From an uncultured Gemmatimonadota bacterium (GTDB lineage: Bacteria; Gemmatimonadota; Gemmatimonadetes; Gemmatimonadales; Gemmatimonadaceae): a stretch of 64,000 nucleotides of DNA. This document shows positions 55,607 through 64,000 of the stretch, piece after piece. Within the stretch, counting starts at the first letter, position 1. Every line of letters starts with the position of its first letter. The stretch spans positions 455,133-519,132 of the forward strand of contig CADEFN010000003.1 in NCBI GenBank assembly GCA_902826615.1, given 5' to 3'. The notes below the pieces were generated by a model that was not told where the DNA came from, made no database searches, and saw only the letters and a program-made list of their open reading frames with translations. The position numbers were made by a program, and so were the translations under genes.

Positions 55607-56272
55607 GTGAGTCACTCCCGACGCGAATTCATGCACCATGTCGCCATCGGCTCGGTCGGTCTCTCGAGCCTGCCGTCGTTCTTCCCTGCGGACCTCGCGG
55701 TCCTAGCCGAGGCCATGCAGGACTGGGACGTCTCGTGGCCCACGCGACTCAAGGGCAAACACAAAGCCTGCTTTGATTGTACCGAACCCGAAAGCGGCTA
55801 CGGTGTTTGGCGTGCCAATGCGTGGGCCGGTCAGTACCGCGACGTCATGAAGGTTGCGGCCTCCGATCTCTCACCGGTGATCATCCTTCGGCACAACGCG
55901 ATTGTCCTCGCGCTGCAGCACGCCTTCATCGCGAAGTACGCGCTGGGCAAGAAGTTTGGTGTCACGCATCCGCTCACCAGCGCGCCCATCGAGAAGAACC
56001 CGGCGCTGCTCGACGAAAAAGATGGGATACCGGCGCCCTTCAACAACTCGTCGCTCGCCAAACAACTCGCGCGCGGCGTGGTGGCGCTGGCGTGCAACCT
56101 CGCGCTGCAGGATGTCGTTGACGTCGTGAAGGCCACCGATAAGGTGAGCGACGACGAAGCGCGCAAACGCTCACTCGCCGCCATGGTCCCCGGCGTGATA
56201 CTGCAGCCGTCCGGAGTCTTCGCCGCCGTCCGCGCGCAGGAAGCCGGCTGCGCCTATGTGAAGGCAAGTTAG
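55607..56272 (+). CDS. Tat-exported protein of unknown function
   Basis: A 221-residue protein whose N-terminus is a twin-arginine signal (SRREFMHHVAIGSVGLSSL). Mature sequence has a CFDC pair (residues about 50-53) and helical segments with a VIILRHNAIVLALQHAFIAK stretch, which recalls the DsrE-like fold. The GTG start has a ribosome site GGAG 7 nt upstream. Tat export implies folding before transport, often with a cofactor. It stands alone, divergent from the esterase. No family assigned with certainty. Confidence 0.7.
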   Translation: MSHSRREFMHHVAIGSVGLSSLPSFFPADLAVLAEAMQDWDVSWPTRLKGKHKACFDCTEPESGYGVWRANAWAGQYRDVMKVAASDLSPVIILRHNAIVLALQHAFIAKYALGKKFGVTHPLTSAPIEKNPALLDEKDGIPAPFNNSSLAKQLARGVVALACNLALQDVVDVVKATDKVSDDEARKRSLAAMVPGVILQPSGVFAAVRAQEAGCAYVKAS

Positions 56273-56280
56273 GAACGGAA

Positions 56281-56356
56281 GCACGGGAGGCACGGGAAGC
56301 ACGGGAAGCACGGCAAAGCGCTCTCGTGCTTCTCGTGCTTCTCGTGCCTCCCGTGC
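56281..56356. repeat. 9-bp repeats forming a 32-bp stem between convergent genes
   Basis: The left arm (56281-56312) is about four copies of GCACGGGAA-type 9-mers; the right arm (56325-56356) is their inverted complement, with only two differences that become G-U pairs in RNA. The loop is 12 nt. It lies between the convergent Tat gene and the M14 peptidase gene, so it may terminate both, but no T-tract follows. Confidence 0.7.
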
Positions 56357-56364
56357 CTCTGCCC

Positions 56365-59274
56365 CTAACGCCCCGGCGCTGCCTCGCGCCCGGCGCCGAG
56401 GTCGTTCCAGTTGAGAATGGTGTTGAAGCCGAGGAAGTAGGTGCCGTGGGTCTGCCAGCGCCAGAAAGGACGAATACCAAACATCACCACGTGGCCCTGG
56501 CCCACCGGCGCATCAACAACCTGCGCCTTGCCCGCAAGCCCCTGCCCGTTGGCCAGCGTGCCGGAGAGCAACATGTCGTTGGTGTTCTGGGGAAACGACA
56601 TGATCACACGAGGACGTCCGCCACCTTCGTTGAGCATGCCGAACTGGCGAGCCATGGCCATCATCGCCTCCGTGTCCGACGCCGCTGGCGGACCGGCCGG
56701 GCGTGCCCCTGGTGCTGCACTGTCCCACGGCGAGAGCCGCAGTCGGTTGGCCATGGGTGTGATGTTCTGGCTGGGACCACCACCACCTCCTCCGAACGCG
56801 GCGAACTCGGGCGGCAAACCGCCACCGCCGGCATTCAGCACCGGTGCCGTGTTGAAGTACACCGGCAGTTGTCCCCCATCATGACCATACATGATCGGGC
56901 TCTTCCGGTCGTTCACGATGCCGCGCATCACGGAGCCGCGCACAAAGAGGCCAGCGGGCTCTTCAACCGTAACACCGTTGGTGATGCCATACTCGGGGAA
57001 AATGGTGCTCGTCGACCCTTCCACGAGTAAGGTCCCGCCTGCCTGAACGAACTTCGCCAGTTCGGTCAGTCCTTCGATGCCCATGCCACCGCGAATGTCG
57101 TCGGCCTGGTCAATCGCGCCGAGGTTCGGTGTGGCATCTGTCTTTTTGTAGGGCAACGCGAGCGCACCGGTCTTCGGGATTCCGTTGACCTGCGCAATGG
57201 CCGAGCCCCCGACGTGCGGAAAGACAATCACGTCAAACTTCTGACGCAGGTTCCCATCACGCAGCTTGATGTCGGCAAAATAGGTGAAGGGCACGCCGAA
57301 CCGCTCGAGGGCCGCTCGCACCCATCCTTCATCCTGCGTGCGCTGCCAGCTGTGTACGTAGCCAATCCGCGGTACGTCGAGGTCGTGTGTCTTGACCGTG
57401 GGTGCCGTGTTCGTCGCCCAGGCGGAGAGTCCGAGTTCGGTGAGGGAAGCGCCTAACGCCGCACGGTCACCTGCAGGAATGATGACGGCACCAGCGCGGA
57501 ATCGCTTGCCGTTCATCTCGAAGTCGTCTTCCGCCGCCTGCATGGCCACATTAGCGTGCTTGAAGCGGAAGGTGATGAGGTTGTTGTCGGTGGTGTTCTC
57601 CACCACGATCACATTCCCTGCCCCTTCGATCCCACCTTTGGCTTTCACATCCGCGGTCACCGGCGTCATGGCAGCAGTGAGGATGCCTTTGTCGCCGATT
57701 GTGTGCACGGTAAAGTTGCGCATCAGCTGGTAGGTCCAGCCGGTGTCATCGTACGGGCGCGGATTACTCGGCGAGAAGTTCTGCAGCGAGAAGTACATCT
57801 CGGGAATGCTGCGATACGGCTGATCGCCGCGGATGATGTAGTCCCCCGCCTGCAACGCGGTGCCCCCAAAGGTCCCGGCGGCATTCGCCGTGTGGAACTC
57901 GAGACCCTGGAACTTGAGATCGTTCACCACGCTGGCCACTTCGGCCTTGCGACGCTGATTGGCGGGAATCACCCAGGCATAGGTCGGCCCCGTCTTCGCC
58001 TTGTCCATCTGGCGCTTCCCCTTGATCCAGAAGTTCTCCAGGTATGTGGACTTGTTCTTCGCCACATGATTCAGGGTGATGAGCAGCGCGGATTGCTGAA
58101 TATTCGTGTTGTTGCGCGGCCCCCAGCTGATGGAGGGAAGCGGCGGGTTGGGCCGGAACCACTCGCGGCTGGTCTGCGTGGCGCCAAGCCGCACCGTGCC
58201 GGTGTCGGGCCCGTACGACTGCACTTCATAAAAGCGGCCCGTGGCATTGTGCGCATGCGCCGCAAAGAACATGTAGTTCGGCACCCAGCCATCATAAAAG
58301 CCATACGTCCACACGCCCGGCACGCCACGTTTGGTCATTTCCATGACCTCGTTCTTGGCCAGGATCCACCATTCGTCCACCGTGATGGCATCGATGGCTT
58401 CGTTGTACGGGCCCGTCCCGGTCGAGGCATAGAGGTAGTTCGAGGCCTCATGCAGATCATGCATGATGGGCGGGTGCCATTCGAGGAAAAACTTGTTGAC
58501 GTCGCGCGAGAGGTTCAGCAGCTGCCCGATGTTGTCGCGGTTGTTGTCGTGCGCGACATACTTGCCCCAGTACATCAGAGGCAGGCGCGTGGAACCCGCG
58601 GGAAGCTTCTTGTTGTAGTAGTAGGTGTCCACCTGCTTCTCGCGCCCATCCACCTCGATGACGGGCGTGATGAAGGTGATGACGTTGTTGCGGATGGTGC
58701 GGATGTACTCACTCTCCCCAACCGCCAGCCGATACGCCAGCTCCTGCAGCGCCTCGGGGCCGCCGTTCTCAGGGGAGTGCATCCCCGAGGTGAGCCAGTA
58801 GATCATCTTGCCGTTCCCGATGATTTGTCTGGCCTGGGCTTCGGTGGTCTTGCGCGGATCGGCGAGGGAGGCGAGGTCCGCCTTGTGTTTATCGAGGTTG
58901 CGGATCGTGGCCTCATCAGCCACCGCCAGCACAATCATGTCGCGCCCCTCTTCGGACTTGCCGATCACCCACGTCTTCACCCGATCGCTCGCCTTGTCGA
59001 GCGCTTCGTAGTAGCGCTGGATGTCCCTGGCGTACGTCAGTTCTCCCGGCTGACCGATGATCCGGCCATGAAACTTGAGGGGGGTAGGCACCGTGGCCGA
59101 ATACGGCAGGTGATCAACAAGCTCTGTGGTAATGCGGGGGTCGCGAGTGTTGGCCTTGATCAGGCGCGTGTATTCCTCATCGATGCGCTCGGTGCTTTGG
59201 GCATTCAATGCGAGCGATGGGGTGAGGCAGGCTGCGGCGAGGAGAGCGCGCAGAACGTGGGTCCGTGCAACCAT
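56365..59274 (-). CDS. Secreted M14 zinc carboxypeptidase
   Basis: A 969-residue secreted peptidase (signal peptide MVARTHVLRALLAAACLTPSLA). The zinc-binding HxxE is H166-S-P-E169, and a third ligand is in HDLHE (272-276). It removes C-terminal residues from peptides; the C-terminal half (about 600-969) has a glutamine-amidotransferase-like fold and Gly-rich segment of uncertain role. The final codon and stop (CGT TAG) are part of a CCTAACG word. It likely works with the downstream M20 peptidase and symporter. Confidence 0.9.
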   Translation of the reverse strand: MVARTHVLRALLAAACLTPSLALNAQSTERIDEEYTRLIKANTRDPRITTELVDHLPYSATVPTPLKFHGRIIGQPGELTYARDIQRYYEALDKASDRVKTWVIGKSEEGRDMIVLAVADEATIRNLDKHKADLASLADPRKTTEAQARQIIGNGKMIYWLTSGMHSPENGGPEALQELAYRLAVGESEYIRTIRNNVITFITPVIEVDGREKQVDTYYYNKKLPAGSTRLPLMYWGKYVAHDNNRDNIGQLLNLSRDVNKFFLEWHPPIMHDLHEASNYLYASTGTGPYNEAIDAITVDEWWILAKNEVMEMTKRGVPGVWTYGFYDGWVPNYMFFAAHAHNATGRFYEVQSYGPDTGTVRLGATQTSREWFRPNPPLPSISWGPRNNTNIQQSALLITLNHVAKNKSTYLENFWIKGKRQMDKAKTGPTYAWVIPANQRRKAEVASVVNDLKFQGLEFHTANAAGTFGGTALQAGDYIIRGDQPYRSIPEMYFSLQNFSPSNPRPYDDTGWTYQLMRNFTVHTIGDKGILTAAMTPVTADVKAKGGIEGAGNVIVVENTTDNNLITFRFKHANVAMQAAEDDFEMNGKRFRAGAVIIPAGDRAALGASLTELGLSAWATNTAPTVKTHDLDVPRIGYVHSWQRTQDEGWVRAALERFGVPFTYFADIKLRDGNLRQKFDVIVFPHVGGSAIAQVNGIPKTGALALPYKKTDATPNLGAIDQADDIRGGMGIEGLTELAKFVQAGGTLLVEGSTSTIFPEYGITNGVTVEEPAGLFVRGSVMRGIVNDRKSPIMYGHDGGQLPVYFNTAPVLNAGGGGLPPEFAAFGGGGGGPSQNITPMANRLRLSPWDSAAPGARPAGPPAASDTEAMMAMARQFGMLNEGGGRPRVIMSFPQNTNDMLLSGTLANGQGLAGKAQVVDAPVGQGHVVMFGIRPFWRWQTHGTYFLGFNTILNWNDLGAGREAAPGR

Positions 59275-59343
59275 GGGATTGGATCCTGGGAAACGGGACG
59301 GGAGAGCAGCTGCGTGAAGCTGCGTCACCTCACCCTTACGCGC

Positions 59344-59375
59344 GAGGGCGCCAGAGCGCTCGCTCTGACGCCCTC
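59344..59375 (-). terminator. Hairpin after the M20 peptidase gene
   Basis: A 13-bp stem with one mismatch (59344-59356 with 59363-59375, 6-nt loop) lies 28 nt past the M20 stop, upstream of the M14 gene. No clear T-tract. Confidence 0.45.
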
Positions 59376-59402
59376 CCTCGGACCCGCCTTGCGAGCCGGC
59401 GC

Positions 59403-60857
59403 TTACGACGCCGTCTTGCTCGTGGTCGCGAGGGCCTTGGTCAGCCGATACAGAAACTCTTGACCTTCATAGTAGGACTTGAGTGACATGCGCTCATCGC
59501 GCCCGTGCGCGCGGGCGTCAACCGTTGGATCGCTGAACAGCCCTGATACCCCATATGCAGGCACCCCGAGCGTCCGGAAGAAGCGTGAGTCAGTCGCCCC
59601 GGTGGACATCACCGGAATCACCGGGATGTCGCCCCACATTTCCTTCGTAATCCGCTTCACCGGATCCATCACGACCGGGAGCAGCGCCGTCGAAGGCGAA
59701 GGCGGTCGCTGCGAACGAATCAGCACCTTCACCCCGGTATCGCCGATCACCCGCGTCAGTGAATCCCGCACGGCCTCGGTGGTCACTCCCGGGTAGATCC
59801 GGCAATTAATGTTCGCTTCCGCCAGCTGGGGGAGTGCGTTCGTCGCATGCCCACCTTTCAGCTCCGTGGCCACACAGGACGTCCGCAACATCGAGTTGTA
59901 GCGCGGGTCAGCCGCCAACACCCGGAGTGCAGCGGGGTCCCGCGGATTCGCCACGATCGCCTTCATCGCCCTGCCCACGTTCGGCTCCTCGAGATCGGCC
60001 GTCCTCGCGAAGAACTCGCGTGTCACCTCGTTCAGCTGCACTGGAAAGGCGTAGCGTCCCACTTTCGACAACGCGTCCGCCAGCTGGGTAATCGCGTTGT
60101 CGTCACGGGGCACCGAGGAATGGCCGCCGCGGTTGGTGGCTTGCAGTGTAAAGTTTGTCGTGACCTTCTCCGTGGCCTGCACGGAGTTGAAGAGCGGTTT
60201 GCCGTTTCGCAGCGTGCCGCCCCCACCTTCATTGATCACCCACTCGGCGTCGACCTTGTCCTTGTGGTTCTTGAGGAGCCAGTCGACTCCATTGAAGGGG
60301 CCACTCTCCTCGTCGGCCGTGAGCGCAATGATGATGTCCCGATCGGGAACCCATCCTTCCCGCTTCATCCGGAACACGTTGGCCACAAAGATCGAGGCCA
60401 TCGCCTTGTCGTCGGCCGTGCCGCGGCCGTAGTAGTAGCCATCCTTCTCGGTGAAGACAAACGGATCGAACTCCGGCGACCAGTCCGACTTGAGCGCCTC
60501 GACCACATCGATATGCGCGAGCAGCAACAAGGGCTTGCCGGCGGTAGCACCTCCCTTGCCTCGAATCCGGGCGACCACGTTGTGCTTTTCGGGACGGGGG
60601 CCGCCGACAAAGATGTCGGCCTCCGGGATCCCAGCTGCACGAAACCTTTTGGCCATCGCGACGGCGGCCGTGGTGATGTTGCCGGTGGTGACTCCGGTGT
60701 TGATCTCGATCAGTTCCTTGTAGATCTCGCGCGCCACCTGCTGGTCGCCGTTGAGCTTGCCCGGTGTGTAAACCGAGGTCGCTCCCTGGGCATCCAGGCT
60801 GCCAGCGGCTACCGCAACGAGGAAGAGGGCCTTTCGAACACACATTGGTGTTGTCAT
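59403..60857 (-). CDS. Exported M20-family metallopeptidase
   Basis: A 484-residue protein with signal-like start (CVRKALFLVAVAAGSLDAQ). Zinc motifs of M20 are H115-x-D117 (AHIDVV), GRGTADDK with D149/D150 and EE in DEESGP (183-184), so it should be an active dinuclear enzyme cleaving small peptides or N-acyl amino acids. Starts possible at ATG 60857 or ATG 60845; the frame further up is rejected because it enters the symporter gene. It lies just after the sodium symporter. Confidence 0.9.
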   Translation of the reverse strand: MTTPMCVRKALFLVAVAAGSLDAQGATSVYTPGKLNGDQQVAREIYKELIEINTGVTTGNITTAAVAMAKRFRAAGIPEADIFVGGPRPEKHNVVARIRGKGGATAGKPLLLLAHIDVVEALKSDWSPEFDPFVFTEKDGYYYGRGTADDKAMASIFVANVFRMKREGWVPDRDIIIALTADEESGPFNGVDWLLKNHKDKVDAEWVINEGGGGTLRNGKPLFNSVQATEKVTTNFTLQATNRGGHSSVPRDDNAITQLADALSKVGRYAFPVQLNEVTREFFARTADLEEPNVGRAMKAIVANPRDPAALRVLAADPRYNSMLRTSCVATELKGGHATNALPQLAEANINCRIYPGVTTEAVRDSLTRVIGDTGVKVLIRSQRPPSPSTALLPVVMDPVKRITKEMWGDIPVIPVMSTGATDSRFFRTLGVPAYGVSGLFSDPTVDARAHGRDERMSLKSYYEGQEFLYRLTKALATTSKTAS

Positions 60858-60882
60858 CACATCGAGGGTCAGGGAAACGTCG

Positions 60883-62277
60883 TCAATCGGCCTTGGCCGA
60901 CTGCCGCACGGGTAACGCCGCCTCGGCGAAGGTACCAACCACATACGTGCCGAGCGACAGCAGCAGTGAAAGTACGAATGGAGCGCGAACTCCGCTGTAG
61001 GTGGCCACCAGATAGGAGACCAAACCCATCAGCAGCGTCGCCATGGCCGTAGGGGCTCCACCCCATCGCGTGAACAGCGCAAAACAGATCACCACTAGCG
61101 CACCCGAACTCCCAAACGCCGACGCCTCCTCGACCAGGGCAAACACCCCCTCTGCCCGCACCGCTAGCAGCCACGCCAGGAGCCCGAAGGCAGCGACCCC
61201 CAGTCGGGCCAGCAGCACCTTGCGCCGCTCGTCCTGAATTGCGAACACCGGGACCAGCAGGTTGTGTGACAAGAGACCCGACGCCACCAGCAGCGTGCTA
61301 TCCACGGTCGAGAGAATCGCCGACAGCAAGCCGCCGGCGAACACGACAAACAGGACTGGCGGCAGGAGTTGCTGTGCAACGGCCGGCACCACCTGCTCGG
61401 CGTCGGCCAGCGATGGCACCACTTCACGCCCCACCAGCCCGATGAGCAGCGGAATACAGCCGATCGCGAGGTACATGCCCCCGGCGCCTAACGCGGAGTG
61501 CCGGGCCACTCCTTCGGACCGGGTGGCGATGACGCGGCTCACCAGCTCGGTCGCGAGTATCGAACCACAGACCGGAATGGACCACTCTTCGATGATGTCG
61601 AGCCACGACATCTCCGGGGCCGCCGCGAGGCGCAGCGCCCCCGGTTGGGCGAGGATCGAGCCCACGCTCGTCCCTTCGGGCAACGCCACGATAACGGCCA
61701 CGAGCACGGCAATCAGCCCGAGCCCCACGGTGATCCCCTGCACCAGATCGGTCACCGCGTCGGCGAGCAGGCCCCCGAAGGCGGTGTACAAGACCGTGAA
61801 CAACGTGGCGAGGCCGATCGCCGTCTCCAGCTCAATGCCTCCCGTGAGGTTCAGCACCTGGCCGAAGGCGCGCACCTGTGCCGCCGCCCACAAGATGGAG
61901 CTCGGGATCAGGATGACAGCGGCCACTCGCTCAACGCGAACGGAATAGCGCTCGCGAAACAGGTCAGCGAGTGTGGTGAGTTTTCGTCGCCAGAGCGGGC
62001 CGGCGAAGATGAGGCCCATGCCGACCAGGCAGAGGCCATACCCGAACGGCTCGGCGTTGGCGAATGACGCTCCCTCTCGGTACGCGGTGCCCGCCGACCC
62101 CATGATGGTCTCGGCGCCAAACCACGTGGCGAAGATGGAGAACGTGGCCAGCCACGGACCCAGCGAGCGACCGGCGAGGAGGTAGTCCGACTCGTTGCGA
62201 ATCCGCTTGCTGGCCCAGACACCAATGCCAAACTGAATGACGAGATAACCCAGAATGGCGCCGAGGAGTGGTGTCAT
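60883..62277 (-). CDS. Sodium:solute symporter (SSS) family
   Basis: A 464-residue polytopic membrane protein with about 13 helices. Family marks are the early NESDYLLAGRSLGPW segment and the conserved GGLLADAVTDLVQG helix. It couples Na+ to uptake of an amino acid, sugar or similar solute. Start ATG 62277. Being next to M20 and M14 peptidases, uptake of amino acids or peptides is plausible. Confidence 0.88.
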   Translation of the reverse strand: MTPLLGAILGYLVIQFGIGVWASKRIRNESDYLLAGRSLGPWLATFSIFATWFGAETIMGSAGTAYREGASFANAEPFGYGLCLVGMGLIFAGPLWRRKLTTLADLFRERYSVRVERVAAVILIPSSILWAAAQVRAFGQVLNLTGGIELETAIGLATLFTVLYTAFGGLLADAVTDLVQGITVGLGLIAVLVAVIVALPEGTSVGSILAQPGALRLAAAPEMSWLDIIEEWSIPVCGSILATELVSRVIATRSEGVARHSALGAGGMYLAIGCIPLLIGLVGREVVPSLADAEQVVPAVAQQLLPPVLFVVFAGGLLSAILSTVDSTLLVASGLLSHNLLVPVFAIQDERRKVLLARLGVAAFGLLAWLLAVRAEGVFALVEEASAFGSSGALVVICFALFTRWGGAPTAMATLLMGLVSYLVATYSGVRAPFVLSLLLSLGTYVVGTFAEAALPVRQSAKAD

Positions 62278-62451
62278 GCCTGATGCGTGAGAAGCCTCGC
62301 GTTCTGCCGGGTGGCGCCCGAACGACGGCGGCCTGGCGCGGGAAACGCGCCAAGTTACCGTCTCGTGTTCGTCGGACAAGGCATGCCGCGGCCACGCGCA
62401 CAACGAGGGCTTCGCGCAGTGACCGGGCAATGCACCTGGCCGCTGAGAGGC

Positions 62452-63714
62452 CTACCTCTCCCCGCCAGCCAATTCAATCGCGGCGATCGCTGCCTTGTTC
62501 ACAAAACGCTGATCGTGGAATTGGCGCCCCCACTCCACCGGCGACACATCCCGGTATTCGTGAAGTGTGTCGGGATAGTAGCCCGGATGGAGCTGCTTTC
62601 TGAGCGAGGCGCGCGCGTGAATGTCAGCCCCATGGCGTAACAACAGATTCGTGAACCGTGCATCGCCGGTCCCGTGCATGTTCATCCAGAACGCCGGCTG
62701 CGACACAACTGTCGAAAACAGTGCGGTGTGCCCGCCAAAGCCGTCTGCGTCAACATCCGCTCGCCGATCCACCGCGCAGCCGCGCTCCAGCAACCAGTTG
62801 GCGATCTCCCATTCATCGTAGTCAACTGCCATATGCAACAGCGTGGCACCCGCGAGTGGTGTGCCGTGGGTCGCGAGCACCTCGTCGTGGCACCCTAACT
62901 CTGGCGGGAAGATCTCTTCGAATCGGTACGTTCGATGCAGGCCGTTGGCGTCGCGGCCCTCCAGCTGCTCGAGCAGGTCAATCCGTCCCCGGTGGATGGC
63001 CATGGGGGCCGTGTCGGGCAACACCAGTCCGTGCTGAACGTACATCGCCAGGATCGCGTGTTTCTCCGCCGGCTTGCGACTATCGGTCTCCAGCACCGTA
63101 TCCGTTGGTGCCACACTACGCCCGCTGGCATCGACCACACGCGCACCCAGGTCAAACAGGAGGGCCGTTCCCGAGGCGCTCAGCGTGTACGCCGCACCGC
63201 CTAACAACTCATCGGGCGGTACCGGGCGCCCCTGCATGTCGTGCAACATCCGCGCGGTGCCGATCTGGCCCTGCAACACCGCACGATCCAGCGCGTGGGC
63301 ATGATCGCGAGCGCCCAGGTCATGCAACATGCGGATGATGCGGTCCCGACCCACGTTGGCCGCATACGACATCGGGGGCCCCCAATCGCTCTTGCGTATC
63401 AGCGTGGGCTCCTGCAGCAACGCCGGGTTGCGAGTCACCAGGGCGCGAACGGTGTCGAGGTCGTCCCCCCAGATGGCTTCCACCAGTTGGCAGGCCTGCA
63501 CCAGCCGCGGCCAGCTGGGGGCCTCATAGGCGCGCGCCAGCACGAGTTGCGCATCTGCGAGTTTGGCTTCCGCTGGCGAGGGCGCCCGGGGATGGAACTG
63601 CTGGAACTCGGTGAGTGCCACGGGCTCCTCGGCCCGGACAGCACGCAAGAGATCCCTGGCCTGGTGCCGCAACTGGTCCAGATCAGGACGAACGGGGAGC
63701 CGACGTTTGGGCAT
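62452..63714 (-). CDS. Ankyrin-repeat protein
   Basis: A 420-residue cytoplasmic protein (no signal peptide) with several ankyrin repeats, clearest at GATLLHMAVDYDEWEIANWL and FTNLLLRHGADIHARA. The start at ATG 63714 has a strong ribosome site (AAGGAGG). Ankyrin proteins bind partners; none is known here. The CCTAAC-type variants at 62894 and 63200 are in this gene. Confidence 0.88.
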   Translation of the reverse strand: MPKRRLPVRPDLDQLRHQARDLLRAVRAEEPVALTEFQQFHPRAPSPAEAKLADAQLVLARAYEAPSWPRLVQACQLVEAIWGDDLDTVRALVTRNPALLQEPTLIRKSDWGPPMSYAANVGRDRIIRMLHDLGARDHAHALDRAVLQGQIGTARMLHDMQGRPVPPDELLGGAAYTLSASGTALLFDLGARVVDASGRSVAPTDTVLETDSRKPAEKHAILAMYVQHGLVLPDTAPMAIHRGRIDLLEQLEGRDANGLHRTYRFEEIFPPELGCHDEVLATHGTPLAGATLLHMAVDYDEWEIANWLLERGCAVDRRADVDADGFGGHTALFSTVVSQPAFWMNMHGTGDARFTNLLLRHGADIHARASLRKQLHPGYYPDTLHEYRDVSPVEWGRQFHDQRFVNKAAIAAIELAGGER

Positions 63715-63875
63715 GACGAGCCTCCTTGAAGGGCCCGGGTCCGCACGCGCGGGCAAAGGAGGTTCGCAAGAACCGGATCAAACGACGAGCAGCAAGTCGG
63801 GTGGACTCGGTCCTCTCCGCGGACAGGTGGCGCCCCGCGCGCCATGCCGGAACATGACCGAGGGACGCGAAACTT

Positions 63876-64000
63876 TCAAGGCAACTCGCGACGCATCTCC
63901 AGCAGGGTCTGCCGATAGCCGAGTGACGAAAAGAATCGCTGGGCCCTGATGTTGGAGGACGAGACGCTCAGGAGAAGATGGTCCGACCCGAGCGCCCGCG
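63876..64000 (-). CDS. GNAT-family acetyltransferase, C-terminal fragment
   Basis: The last 41 codons of a gene that continues past the right edge. The C-terminal GNAT pattern is seen (SSSNIRAQRFFSSLGYRQTL, then a short tail ending LP and TGA at 63878-63876). Such enzymes transfer acetyl groups to amines. Only the last part of the acetyl-CoA-binding fold is visible. Confidence 0.75.
   Translation of the reverse strand, partial: RALGSDHLLLSVSSSNIRAQRFFSSLGYRQTLLEMRRELP

Larger units (their letters stand above)
1340..61493. repeat. Dispersed octamer GCCTAACG (31 copies of CCTAACG, window-wide)
   Basis: Read by eye on both strands, CCTAACG starts at 1340, 5376, 6698, 7926(-), 8633, 14539, 22004, 22562, 22754, 25833, 26913, 28895, 33897, 34949, 36228, 37769(-), 40643(-), 41278, 42178(-), 42970, 44317, 44965, 49579(-), 50626(-), 51250(-), 52041, 53494(-), 54148, 56364, 57452 and 61487; 25 of these are preceded by G and 5 by A. 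Seven looser CCTAAC hits (4673, 33297, 41916, 51606, 56268, 62894, 63200) are extra. All strict copies lie in genes or at their stop codons: 22 encode Leu-Gly, 6 Pro-Asn, 1 Val-Arg and 2 lie at Arg-stop. Confidence 0.7.

Noticed and set aside
57556-59463. 635-residue open frame on the plus strand opposite the M14 peptidase
   Set aside because: High GC makes long antisense frames common; it has no signal, domain or ribosome site, and the minus strand encodes a clear zinc peptidase.
1-64000. CRISPR arrays, tRNA, rRNA, insertion sequences, prophage
   Set aside because: I looked for regular spaced repeats, cloverleaf-like sequence and transposase or phage genes and found none.

Overview
This 64 kb window is GC-rich, gene-dense bacterial chromosome. 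It has two SusC-type receptors (one with its SusD partner), a separate TonB receptor, many secreted peptidases, a MenG-type methyltransferase, a complete System I cytochrome c maturation operon and very large multiheme cytochromes. That mix fits a Gram-negative, respiratory, didermic organism. I favour the Gemmatimonadota, from gene mix and codon style rather than from a marker gene. No rRNA, tRNA, CRISPR array, insertion sequence or prophage was seen. Most genes lie on the minus strand in operons whose neighbours overlap by 4 nt (ATGA or GTGA).

Layout. 1-2493: SusC-type receptor cut by the left edge. 2808-7931: secreted S9 peptidase with TPR tail, mannose-1-phosphate guanylyltransferase, MenG/UbiE methyltransferase. 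7928-10148: phosphorelay operon (membrane histidine kinase, Hpt, receiver). 10229-15170: type-I-secretion-like ABC/HlyD/TolC operon whose ATPase has lost its key catalytic residues. 15261-19349: operon of a degenerate sensor kinase (His replaced by Tyr), NarL-type regulator, PAS-GAF kinase and FMN-binding protein. 19565-23983: UspA-UspA-DUF5335 fusion, TonB receptor, CBS-domain protein.

24156-36691 is the most striking part. A four-gene operon encodes a 9-haem lipoprotein, a NapC-like membrane protein fused to about 20 haem sites, an outer-membrane beta-barrel and a 16-haem cytochrome. Directly upstream lies a full ccmABCDEFGH operon that could supply haem attachment. I read this as a candidate trans-envelope electron conduit with about 45 haems.

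36778-43484: CorA, a BatA-like VWA protein, a GGDEF/EAL protein with dead GGDEF, a YeiH-like exporter, an AI-2E family permease, an ArsR regulator and a small DUF2892 membrane protein. 43506-49176: complete RND tripartite efflux operon behind an AT-rich promoter with a perfect palindrome. 49355-62277: peptide/organic nutrient acquisition genes (SusC/SusD, esterase, M14 and M20 peptidases, sodium:solute symporter) plus a Tat-exported protein of unknown role. 62452-64000: ankyrin-repeat protein and the C-terminus of a GNAT acetyltransferase.

Across the whole window the word CCTAACG occurs 31 times (25 as GCCTAACG), counting both strands by eye. It is well above expectation for a GC-rich sequence and appears in several codon frames, so it behaves like a selected DNA word (uptake-like, methylation or chromosome-organising signal) rather than a protein motif.
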